From NCBI RefSeq assembly GCF_900108335.1, contig NZ_FNVT01000025.1, forward strand, positions 1-64,000: a stretch of DNA of 64,000 nt, written 5' to 3'. The notes under the pieces are model-generated. The model was not told the origin of the DNA, searched no databases, and was given only the letters and a program-made list of their open reading frames with translations. The number at the start of each line of letters is the position of its first letter. Position 1 is the first letter of the stretch. Position numbers and translations under genes: made by a program. Source of the DNA: Nonomuraea solani. Lineage in GTDB: Bacteria; Actinomycetota; Actinomycetes; Streptosporangiales; Streptosporangiaceae. This document shows, piece by piece, positions 1-9,174 of the stretch.

Positions 1-150
1 CCGAACCACCCACCCCCGAACCACCCACCCACCTATGCCACCCCAGCCACCGGCCACCCGGCTTCGGCGCCGCCCAGGCCACCGGGCGCTGCCTGGCCAC
101 TTGGCCACCCCCCGACTGCGGGGGCGCCCTCCGGTCATGCGTTCGTTCAC

Positions 151-400
151 CCGAGTCCAGCAGACGTGCACTGACCCGAGCTCGGCAGGCGTTTGCTTAC
201 CCGAGCCTGGCAGGCGTTCGTTTGCCGGAGCCTGGCAGGCGTTCGCTTACCCGAGTCCAGCGGGTGTTCGCTCACCGGAGCCCGGCACGTGTTCGTTTGC
301 CGGAGCCTGGCAGGCGTTTGCTTACCGGAGCCCGGCAGGCGTCCTCTGACCCGAGCCTGGCAGGCGTTCGCTTACCCGAGTTCGGCAGGCGGTCACTCGC
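151..400. repeat. 25-bp minisatellite, about ten units
   Basis: Ten consecutive imperfect 25-bp units run from 151 to 400. Their consensus begins ccgagcctggcaggcg and ends ttcgcttac. Because 25 is not a multiple of 3, long open frames in all three phases cross the array, and none of them looks like a protein. The last unit overlaps the stop codon and final codons of the response-regulator gene ending at 393, so the array lies directly downstream of that operon. Positions 1-150 hold C-rich, gene-free sequence. Confidence 0.85.
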
Positions 401-1052
401 CTGGCCGGACCAAGCCCGTTTCGTAGGCGAAGACGATCGCCTGGGCCCGGTCGCGCAGGCCGAGTTTCGTCAGCACCCGCCCCACGTGGGTCTTGACCGT
501 CTGTTCCGCCACGAACAGCTTCTCCGCGATCTCCTGGTTCGACAGCGCCTGAGCGACGAGGGAGAGCACCTCCGACTCCCGGTCGGTCAGCTCGTCGAGC
601 CGCCTGCCCGATGCGGCCCTGGGACCGCCGAGCCGGGCGAACTCGGTGATCAGCCGCTTGGTGATGGCCGGCGCGATGAGCGCCTCCCCGGCCGCCACCA
701 CCCGGACCGCCTCGGCGAGTTGCGTGGCGGAGGCGTCCTTGAGCAGGAACCCGCTGGCCCCCGCCCGTAACGCCTCGTAAACGTAGTCGTCGAGGTCGAA
801 CGTCGTCAGAATGAGCACCTTCGGCGCCCCGCCGCCCTGGGCCAGGAGTTCCCTGGTCGCTTCAAGGCCGTTCATGACCGGCATCCGCACGTCCATGAGC
901 ACCACGTCGGGAGCCAGCTCCGCCGACCGCTCCACGGCCTCCCGCCCGTCGGCGGCCTCGCCCACGACCTCGATGTCCGGCTGAGCGCTGAGGAACACCG
1001 TGAAGCCCGTACGCACCATTCCCTGGTCGTCGGCGATCAGAACCCGGATCAA
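393..1052 (-). CDS. NarL/LuxR-family response regulator
   Basis: A 219-residue two-component response regulator. The receiver domain spans about residues 1-120, with the acidic pair at D8/D9, the phospho-acceptor at D54 (in LMDVRMP) and the conserved lysine in FLLKDAS. A LuxR-type helix-turn-helix follows at about 150-212 (LTDRESEVLSLVAQALSNQE). It should bind DNA once phosphorylated by the histidine kinase just upstream, whose stop codon overlaps this start by 4 nt. The pair is therefore one translationally coupled operon. The final codons run into the 25-bp minisatellite. The target genes are not evident from the sequence. Confidence 0.95.
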   Translation of the reverse strand: MIRVLIADDQGMVRTGFTVFLSAQPDIEVVGEAADGREAVERSAELAPDVVLMDVRMPVMNGLEATRELLAQGGGAPKVLILTTFDLDDYVYEALRAGASGFLLKDASATQLAEAVRVVAAGEALIAPAITKRLITEFARLGGPRAASGRRLDELTDRESEVLSLVAQALSNQEIAEKLFVAEQTVKTHVGRVLTKLGLRDRAQAIVFAYETGLVRPGE

Positions 1053-3517
1053 CTACTCTCCCTCTCGGTGATCGGCAGTGTGGCGCGTACCTCGAACCCT
1101 CCATCCGCAGCGGGCCCGGCGTCCAGCGTCCCACCCAGCAGAGCGGCCCGTTCCCGCATCCCCACCAGCCCCTGCCCGCTCCCATGCCCCACACCGGAAG
1201 CCCCTGCCGCCCGCCCATGACTGATGAAGCCCCCGACGCCAGCAGAACCGGCCTCCCGCCGGGCGGCCAGGGAATCCCCGCTTCGCCCGCCACCGACGGC
1301 GCTCCCGGCTCGCCCGGCGCCAACAGAACCCGCCCCCCATCCGGAAGCCAAGGAATCGCCGCCTCGCCCGCCACCGGAGGAATCGCCGACGCGGCCGCCG
1401 GTGGAGGGATCGCCGGCTCGGCCGCTACTGGAGAACTCCCCGATTCGCCCACCGCTGGAGGGGTCGCCGATTCGGCCTTCACCGCTAGAGGGACCGCTGG
1501 TTCGGCCGCCACTGGAGTAACCGCCGACTTGTCCGCCCCCGGAGGGACCCCCGGTTCGGCCGGTCCCGGCAGAACCGGTCGCCCGCCCCGTGCCGCTCGA
1601 CGTTGAGGCGCGTCCTGCCCGGGTGGGTGTCGCACCCGGCCCTGTTCCGGTGGGTGTGGGACGCCGTCCTGTGCCTGTGGAAGGCACAGGTTGGTTTGTG
1701 GCGGGGCCGTTGGTGATGTGTAGTCGGAGTTCGTTCTCTTTGCGTGTGATGTCCACGGTGACGGTCGCGCCGGGTGCGTGACGCATCGCGTTCGACAGCG
1801 ACTCCTGCACGATCCGGTACGCCGACAGCCCCACCGCCGGTGGCAGCCCGTCGAGCGAGCCCGACCTTTCGACCAGCACGGAGAGCCCGGCGGCGCGGGC
1901 GTTGGTGACCAGTTCGTCGATCCGGTCCAGTCCCGGCTGGGGCGCGGTGTCCGTACGGCCCTCGTGGTCGCGCAGCACGCCGAGAACCTGGCGCAGCTCG
2001 GCGATCGCCTCCAGTGACAGGCCCCGGATCTCGGCCAAGCCCGCCTCCAGCTGCGCCGGATCGCCCGCCGCCTTGAGCGGCACCGCCTCCGCCTGAATGG
2101 CGATCACCGACATGTGGTGGGCTACCACGTCGTGCAGTTCCCTGGCGATGCGGGCCCGCTCCGCCAGCACCGCCTGGGCGCTCTCGGCCTGCTGAGTACG
2201 CAGCTCCTCCTGGACCAGCCGGTCGGTGGCGGTACGGCGTACCCGGACGTTGTAGCCGAACAGCACCGCCACCGACACGACGACGGTGCTGAGGGGCATC
2301 GAGTTGGGATGGACGATCCAGAGAATGAGGACCGTGATGATCCAGACGGCCAGCGTGATCCTGCGGTCACAGCGGACGGCGACCGAGTAGAGGACCATCA
2401 GGTACATGATGATCGCCGGTATGGGGTAGGGCGGTGACCCCATTTCGAGCCTGCTCGCCACCCAGATGACGACCGGCAGCATCACGAGCGCGACCCGCCA
2501 GGCGGCCAGCGGCCAGCGGTCGCGCAGGGCGATGGGCGCCGAGACGCCCAGCGCGGCCAGGTAGGGGAAGATGAGGGGGACAGGGCCCGGAACGGTGCGG
2601 GTGAGGTCGTAGGCGACGGCGGCCCGCAGGTTCCAGTCGAGCATCATGGAGATCGTGAGCCCGTACATGACGAAGGCCAGGACGACGTCGGCGACCTGGG
2701 TCACGTTGTAGGTCCTGAACGGGACCAGCGCTCCGAGCCACCGAGGCACCGCGAACGTCAACCGGCGCGAGGCGGGCGGTGGATCGGCGTCCCCTTGCAG
2801 CAACGCCAGCCTGAACGGCAGCAGGATCGCCCGCCCGGCCCCCTCGACCAGCCCACCCCACCGCCTCGACCCTCTAGCCCGGGTCCTGTCGGTCGGAGTC
2901 CCGTTGGTCGGGGTTGCGTTGGTTCGGGCTCCGTCGGTCGGGGTCCCGTCGGTCGAGGTTGCGTCGGTCCGGGTCCCGTTGGCCCTGATCCCGTCGGTCT
3001 CGGATTTGTCGGCCCCGATCCTGTGAGGGCCCCTGTCGGTGTCCCTGCCACCCGGCTCCGAAGACCTGACCCCGCCGGGGATCTCGTCGCCCGGCTCGCC
3101 GAACGCGGTCGTGTCAGGAATCTTCTCGCCCGGCCTCCCGGATCCGGTTCTGTAGAGGAGTTCGTCGGGTGACCTTCCGGGGCCGGTCGTGTCAGGGATC
3201 TCGTCGCCTGGCCGGCCGGGTCCGATCCTGCTGGGGATCTCGTCGCCTGGCCTTTCGGCCTTCCCCGCGTCGGAGATCTCGTTGCCTGGCCGTTCGGCTC
3301 CGCTCTCGTCGCGTCGCCTTCCGGAACCGGCCCCGGAGGTGCCTTTGCCGTCCGATGCCCCGGCCCCGCGAGCCGGCTCGCCACCGTCGAGGACCTCGCC
3401 GACCGCCGTCTCGCCATGCGTGTCCCCGGCCCCGGCAGAGGACTGCCGGGCGCTGCGCCAAGGGCGCCGGCGGGAGAGCGCCTGGCCGAGTCGGCGGGCG
3501 CGCTGGACGAGGATCAC
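1049..3517 (-). CDS. NarL-type sensor histidine kinase with two low-complexity insertions
   Basis: An 822-residue membrane histidine kinase, about twice the usual length for its family. The conserved parts are a short N-terminus (1-20), a linker and membrane-associated segment (about 217-430, with several hydrophobic helices), a HisKA_3 dimerisation domain with the phospho-acceptor H462 in RELHDVVAHH, and an HATPase domain with N576 in QESLSNAMRHA and the GQGLVGMRER box at 781-790. Two blocks interrupt this. Residues about 21-215 are Gly/Pro/Asp/Thr-rich repeats. Residues about 604-778 are Gly/Ser/Arg-rich repeats between the N box and the G2 box, which is the ATP-lid position. The GTG start at 3517 has no Shine-Dalgarno site but lies 7 nt after a TAACCT box at 3525-3530 (minus strand), so the mRNA is probably leaderless. 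Its partner is the downstream response regulator. Confidence 0.9.
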   Translation of the reverse strand: MILVQRARRLGQALSRRRPWRSARQSSAGAGDTHGETAVGEVLDGGEPARGAGASDGKGTSGAGSGRRRDESGAERPGNEISDAGKAERPGDEIPSRIGPGRPGDEIPDTTGPGRSPDELLYRTGSGRPGEKIPDTTAFGEPGDEIPGGVRSSEPGGRDTDRGPHRIGADKSETDGIRANGTRTDATSTDGTPTDGARTNATPTNGTPTDRTRARGSRRWGGLVEGAGRAILLPFRLALLQGDADPPPASRRLTFAVPRWLGALVPFRTYNVTQVADVVLAFVMYGLTISMMLDWNLRAAVAYDLTRTVPGPVPLIFPYLAALGVSAPIALRDRWPLAAWRVALVMLPVVIWVASRLEMGSPPYPIPAIIMYLMVLYSVAVRCDRRITLAVWIITVLILWIVHPNSMPLSTVVVSVAVLFGYNVRVRRTATDRLVQEELRTQQAESAQAVLAERARIARELHDVVAHHMSVIAIQAEAVPLKAAGDPAQLEAGLAEIRGLSLEAIAELRQVLGVLRDHEGRTDTAPQPGLDRIDELVTNARAAGLSVLVERSGSLDGLPPAVGLSAYRIVQESLSNAMRHAPGATVTVDITRKENELRLHITNGPATNQPVPSTGTGRRPTPTGTGPGATPTRAGRASTSSGTGRATGSAGTGRTGGPSGGGQVGGYSSGGRTSGPSSGEGRIGDPSSGGRIGEFSSSGRAGDPSTGGRVGDSSGGGRGGDSLASGWGAGSVGAGRAGSAVGGGRSGDSLAARREAGSAGVGGFISHGRAAGASGVGHGSGQGLVGMRERAALLGGTLDAGPAADGGFEVRATLPITERESS
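1184..1708 (-). repeat. In-frame coding repeat in the kinase ATP lid
   Basis: This stretch encodes residues about 604-778 of the histidine kinase. The clearest part is a 9-residue (27-nt) unit of the form GRIGDPSSG, repeated about six times with variation. More irregular TGTGR- and GAGSA-like runs flank it. The repeats keep the reading frame and contain no conserved domain residues. They separate the N-box half of the ATPase domain from its GxGLxGM half. Confidence 0.8.
2888..3301 (-). repeat. In-frame coding repeats in the kinase N-terminus
   Basis: Two repeat families lie here. Residues about 73-150 of the kinase (nt 3301-3068) contain about six copies of a 13-residue (39-nt) unit resembling GRPGDEIPDTTGP. 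Residues about 181-210 (nt 2977-2888) contain a 5-residue (15-nt) unit resembling GTPTD. Both preserve the frame and lie ahead of the membrane part. The sequence before the block (RRRPW) and after it (RRWGGLVEG) reads as if a short ancestral linker had been expanded. Confidence 0.75.
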
Positions 3518-3659
3518 CCGGCCAAGGTTACGAGCGGAGGGCCCCGTTCACATCACCCCAAGGTTTGATTCGCGGGGTCACTCGAAGGTGTCGCTTACAT
3601 GATTACGATCGCCGTGAGCGAACATCGGCAATGAAGGGAACACCGCCAGGCTCCGATGA

Positions 3660-3680
3660 GTTGAGCCGGTATAACTCAAC
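3660..3680 (+). promoter_or_regulatory. HAIR-like (HspR) operator upstream of lon
   Basis: The inverted repeat GTTGAGC-N7-ACTCAAC lies 15-35 nt before the lon start. The HspR-associated inverted repeat (HAIR) of actinomycetes has the consensus CTTGAGT-N7-ACTCAAG, and this site matches 5 of 7 and 6 of 7 positions with the correct spacing. In Streptomyces lon belongs to the HspR regulon, so heat-shock control by HspR is the natural inference. A GGAG ribosome-binding site follows at 3686-3689. Confidence 0.75.
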
Positions 3681-3694
3681 CCTTTGGAGTTCGC

Positions 3695-6055
<2,361 letters not shown>

Positions 6056-6061
6056 TCCCTG

Positions 6062-6094
6062 CCGCCCCGCCGCAGTTCCGCGGCGGGGCGGTTT
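6062..6094 (+). terminator. Intrinsic terminator of lon
   Basis: A 12-bp GC-only stem (CCGCCCCGCCGC paired with GCGGCGGGGCGG, 6062-6073 and 6080-6091) has a 6-nt loop and is followed by TTT. It starts 6 nt after the lon stop codon. Confidence 0.85.
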
Positions 6095-6423
6095 CATGCT
6101 CAAAACCCTTCATCCTGTACGCGCTGCCACCGGCACCGCCACCCGCCGCACATGGCCGGCGACCTCCAGGAATACGCCCTCTGACCGCCACAGGGCCGGG
6201 CGCCGTCACGCGCGCGCAGTGGGCCCCCCGCGTGGTGAACACCTGGCCCCCGGTGCCGTCGTCTGCGCCTGCTCAAGCCACCGCCACCCCAGCTTTCCCC
6301 AGGTCGTGACGCAGATCACGATCCCGACGGGGAATAGGGGGATCTTCTCCCGTCGTTAACAACGGCGTGAACGAGGCACACCCGACACTCCACCGCGTCC
6401 CCAAGGACGCCGCGTGTCGACGC

Positions 6424-6453
6424 ATGTGTATGGGGCGAATGCCTGCCCGTTGA
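6424..6453 (+). CDS. Possible Met/Cys-rich leader peptide upstream of metNIQ
   Basis: A 9-codon frame reads MCMGRMPAR and then stops. It lies about 170 nt before metN. Three methionines and one cysteine in nine residues, ahead of a methionine importer, is what a translation-dependent attenuator of sulfur amino acid genes would look like. I see no clear Shine-Dalgarno site. The rest of the 6095-6625 gap shows no convincing gene and no recognisable SAM riboswitch core. Confidence 0.3.
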   Translation: MCMGRMPAR

Positions 6454-6490
6454 GCGCACCCCGTCCCGCCCGTTCTCCTCGAAGGCCGTC

Positions 6491-6556
6491 ATGATCGCAC
6501 CTGGTTTCGTGCTGCGCAGGCTGACCCACCTGCCCTTCCACCCCGGCACCCGCTGA
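6491..6556 (+). CDS. Possible second short upstream ORF before metN
   Basis: A 21-codon frame begins MIAPGFVLRRL and ends HPGTR. It lies between the Met/Cys-rich mini-ORF and metN and ends 69 nt before the metN start. A GC-rich palindrome (GCGGCC-CC-GGCCGC, 6591-6604) lies between its stop and metN. I do not recognise the peptide. It is recorded because two short frames in a row upstream of an amino acid importer may form an attenuation leader. Confidence 0.2.
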   Translation: MIAPGFVLRRLTHLPFHPGTR

Positions 6557-6625
6557 CCCCTGGCCTTCGCTTCCGGTGATGTAAGTTTCCGCGGCCCCGG
6601 CCGCTCTCAGTCGTGGGGAAATTCC

Positions 6626-7579
6626 GTGATCCAGGCTTCAGGCCTGCGCAAGCAGTACGGCACGACCGTCGCACTCGACGGCGTCGACCTGCACGTGCGC
6701 CAAGGCGAGATCTACGGCGTGCTCGGCCAGAGCGGCGCCGGCAAGAGTACGCTCCTGCGCTGCGTCAACCTGCTCGAACGCCCGACGGCCGGCACCGTCA
6801 CCGTCGCGGGGCAGGACCTGACCGCGCTGGGCAGCGGCGCGCTGAACCGCGCCAGGCAGCGCATCGGCATGATCCACCAGCACTTCGCCCTGCTCTCCTC
6901 GCGCACCGTCGCGGGCAACGTGGCCTTCCCGCTGGAGGTCATGGGCGTGCCCAGGGCCGAGCGCGAGCGTCGCGTCGCCGAACTGCTCGACCTCGTCGGC
7001 CTGGACGGGCGCGGCAAGGATCGCCCGCATCAGCTCTCGGGCGGCCAGAAGCAGCGCGTGGGCATCGCCCGAGCGCTGGCCGGCAACCCGGACGTGCTGC
7101 TGTCCGACGAGGCCACCTCCGCGCTGGACCCGGCCACCACCCAGTCGATCCTGGCGCTGCTCAAGCGCCTCAACACCGAACTCGGCCTGACGATCCTGCT
7201 CATCACCCACGAGATGAACGTCGTCAAGGCCGTCTGCGACTCGGTCGCCATCATGTCCGGCGGCCGCATCGAGGAGTCCGGCGCCATCGGCGACCTCATC
7301 AGGACCCCTGGATCCCGCCTGACCAGGGAGATCTTCCCGCTGCCCGAGCCCGCGCCCGCCGGGTCGGTGACGCTGACGTTCACGGGGGACCCGCGGCAGC
7401 CGGTCGTGTCCGAGGTGGTGCGCAAGTTCGACGTGGACCTCAGCATCCTCGGCGGCTCCATCGAGGACCTGGCGGGGGGCTCCGTCGGCCGCCTGCGGGT
7501 CGCGCTGGCCGGCGACGAGGCCCCCGCGGCGCTGACGTACCTGCGTGAATCCGGTCTGATCGTCGAGGAGGCCGCGTGA
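6626..7579 (+). CDS. metN: Methionine ABC importer, ATP-binding protein MetN
   Basis: A 317-residue ATPase of the D/L-methionine importer. Walker A is GQSGAGKST (about residues 36-44), the Q-loop follows in HQHFALLSS, the ABC signature is LSGGQKQR and Walker B is VLLSDEAT. Residues about 240-317 form the NIL regulatory domain typical of MetN, which in the E. coli family binds methionine and inhibits transport. The start is GTG at 6626, supported by GGGGA 7 nt upstream. The stop overlaps the metI start by 4 nt, so metN, metI and metQ form one operon. Confidence 0.95.
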   Translation: MIQASGLRKQYGTTVALDGVDLHVRQGEIYGVLGQSGAGKSTLLRCVNLLERPTAGTVTVAGQDLTALGSGALNRARQRIGMIHQHFALLSSRTVAGNVAFPLEVMGVPRAERERRVAELLDLVGLDGRGKDRPHQLSGGQKQRVGIARALAGNPDVLLSDEATSALDPATTQSILALLKRLNTELGLTILLITHEMNVVKAVCDSVAIMSGGRIEESGAIGDLIRTPGSRLTREIFPLPEPAPAGSVTLTFTGDPRQPVVSEVVRKFDVDLSILGGSIEDLAGGSVGRLRVALAGDEAPAALTYLRESGLIVEEAA

Positions 7580-8232
7580 CCTGGGAAGAGATGCTGCCGT
7601 TGCTCTGGCCGGCGACGCTGGAGACGGCGCAGATGGTCGGCTGGGCGACGCTGTTCACCGTGCTGCTCGGCCTGCCGCTGGGCGTGGCGCTCGTGGCGTT
7701 CGACCGGGACGGCCTGCGGCCGCTGCCCGCGCTGAAGTCGGTGCTCGGGTTCGTGGTCAACATCGGCCGGTCGCTGCCGTTCATCGTGCTGATGATCGCG
7801 ATCATCCCGTTCACCCGGCTCGTCGTCGGGACCACCATCGGCACCGCCGCGTTCGTGGTGCCGCTGACCGTCGGAGCGGTGCCGTTCTTCGCCCGGCTGG
7901 TCGAGACCGCGCTCAGGGAGGTCGGCGCCGACGTGGTGCAGGCCGCCCAGGCCATGGGCGCGAGCCGGACCACCATCGTGCGCAAGGTCCTGCTGCCCGA
8001 AGCCCTGCCCGGCCTGGTGGCCGGGCTCACCGTGACGGTGGTCGCGCTCATCGGCTACTCGGCCATGGCCGGCACGCTCGGCGGGGGCGGGCTGGGCGAC
8101 CTGGCCGTCCGGTACGGCTACCAGCGGTTCGAGACGCTGCTGATGATCGTGACCGTCGTGCTGCTGATCGTGCTCGTGCAACTCCTGCAGAGCCTGGGCG
8201 ACTGGGTCGCTCGGCGCCTATCGCATAAGTAA
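7576..8232 (+). CDS. metI: Methionine ABC importer, permease MetI
   Basis: A 218-residue inner-membrane permease with about five transmembrane helices. The EAA-type cytoplasmic coupling loop is seen in VQAAQAMGASRTTIVRKVLLPEALPG split across residues about 122-147. It forms the channel dimer that docks to MetN. The GTG start overlaps the metN stop. Length and layout match the MetI family. Confidence 0.95.
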   Translation: MTWEEMLPLLWPATLETAQMVGWATLFTVLLGLPLGVALVAFDRDGLRPLPALKSVLGFVVNIGRSLPFIVLMIAIIPFTRLVVGTTIGTAAFVVPLTVGAVPFFARLVETALREVGADVVQAAQAMGASRTTIVRKVLLPEALPGLVAGLTVTVVALIGYSAMAGTLGGGGLGDLAVRYGYQRFETLLMIVTVVLLIVLVQLLQSLGDWVARRLSHK

Positions 8233-8241
8233 GGAAAAATC

Positions 8242-9069
8242 ATGAAATTTCACCGCCTTGTAGGTGCTGCCGCGCTGGCTCTGTCGCTCGCCGCATGCGG
8301 TACGTCGCAGCCCGCGACCGAAACCAAGAGTGCCGAGTCGGCCGACACGGTGCTGAAGGTCGGCGTGAACCCCGTACCGCACGCGGAGATCCTGAACTTC
8401 GTCAAGCAGAACCTGGCCCCCGCCGCCGGGCTCAAGCTGGAGGTCGTGGAGTTCACCGACTACGTGCAGCCGAACGTGCAGCTCCAGGAGGGCCAGCTCA
8501 CGGCCAACTACTTCCAGCACAGGCCGTACCTGGACGACTTCAACGCCTCCAAGGGCACGAAGCTGACCTTCGTCGCGCCGGTGCACCTGGAGCCGCTGGG
8601 CCTGTACTCCAAGAAGCTCACGAACGTCTCCGCGCTCGCCTCCGGCGCGACGGTGGCCGTCCCCAACGACGCCACGAACCTGGGCCGCGCGCTCAAGCTG
8701 CTCGCCGACAACGGCGTCGTCAAGCTCAAGGACGGCGTCGGCACCGCCGCCACCGAGCGCGACGTGACGGACAACCCGAAGAACCTGCAGTTCAAGCCGC
8801 TTGAGGCGGCCCAGCTGCCGCGTTCGCTCGAGGACGTCGACGCCGCCGTGATCAACGGCAACTACGCCATCGAGGCCGGGCTCAAGCCCGCCTCGCAGGC
8901 GCTGGTGCTGGAGAAGACCGAGGGCAACCCGTACGTCAACGGCCTCGTCGTCCCGGCAGGCCACGAGAAGGACGCGAACATCGTGACCCTGGGCAAGCTC
9001 CTGCAGGACCAGAAGGTCAAGGACTTCATCCAGCAGAAGTACGCGGGGTCGGTCATCCCGGCCCAGTAG
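8242..9069 (+). CDS. metQ: Methionine-binding lipoprotein MetQ (NlpA family)
   Basis: A 275-residue extracytoplasmic substrate-binding lipoprotein. The signal peptide ends in the lipobox LAAC, with the lipidated cysteine at residue 19. The mature part has the NlpA-family pattern (VKVGVNPVPHAEIL-like opening, then FQHRPYLDDFN). AAGGAAAA lies 4 nt before the ATG and gives a good ribosome-binding site. It is the last gene of metNIQ, 9 nt after metI, and is followed by a strong hairpin. Confidence 0.95.
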   Translation: MKFHRLVGAAALALSLAACGTSQPATETKSAESADTVLKVGVNPVPHAEILNFVKQNLAPAAGLKLEVVEFTDYVQPNVQLQEGQLTANYFQHRPYLDDFNASKGTKLTFVAPVHLEPLGLYSKKLTNVSALASGATVAVPNDATNLGRALKLLADNGVVKLKDGVGTAATERDVTDNPKNLQFKPLEAAQLPRSLEDVDAAVINGNYAIEAGLKPASQALVLEKTEGNPYVNGLVVPAGHEKDANIVTLGKLLQDQKVKDFIQQKYAGSVIPAQ

Positions 9070-9104
9070 GAAGGCCCAGTGCGAAAGCAGTAGGAAAACT
9101 CGAA

Positions 9105-9134
9105 AGCCGCGACCCCGGCAGCGGGGTCGCGGCT
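9105..9134 (+). terminator. Terminator-like hairpin after metQ
   Basis: A 12-bp perfect stem, AGCCGCGACCCC (9105-9116) with GGGGTCGCGGCT (9123-9134), closes a 6-nt loop. There is no T tract, which is common for actinomycete terminators. Confidence 0.75.
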
Positions 9135-9161
9135 CGCTGGCGTGGCGGCCGAGCGACAGAA

Positions 9162-9167
9162 TAGTGT
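9162..9167 (+). promoter_or_regulatory. -10 box for a leaderless acyl-CoA ligase mRNA
   Basis: TAGTGT is followed by exactly 7 nt and then the ATG at 9175, and no Shine-Dalgarno site lies between. This is the actinobacterial leaderless promoter layout (TANNNT, with the transcription start at or next to the start codon). Confidence 0.55.
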
Positions 9168-9174
9168 TCTGATC

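Noticed and set aside
35..770. Three overlapping plus-strand open frames with repeated FAxAWQAF-like peptides
   Set aside because: They are read-through of the 25-bp minisatellite in three phases and lie opposite the response-regulator gene; no start signals or domain.
6301..6625. SAM riboswitch upstream of metNIQ
   Set aside because: I looked for the conserved core and the SAM-IV-like elements and could not find them; a covariance-model search would settle it.
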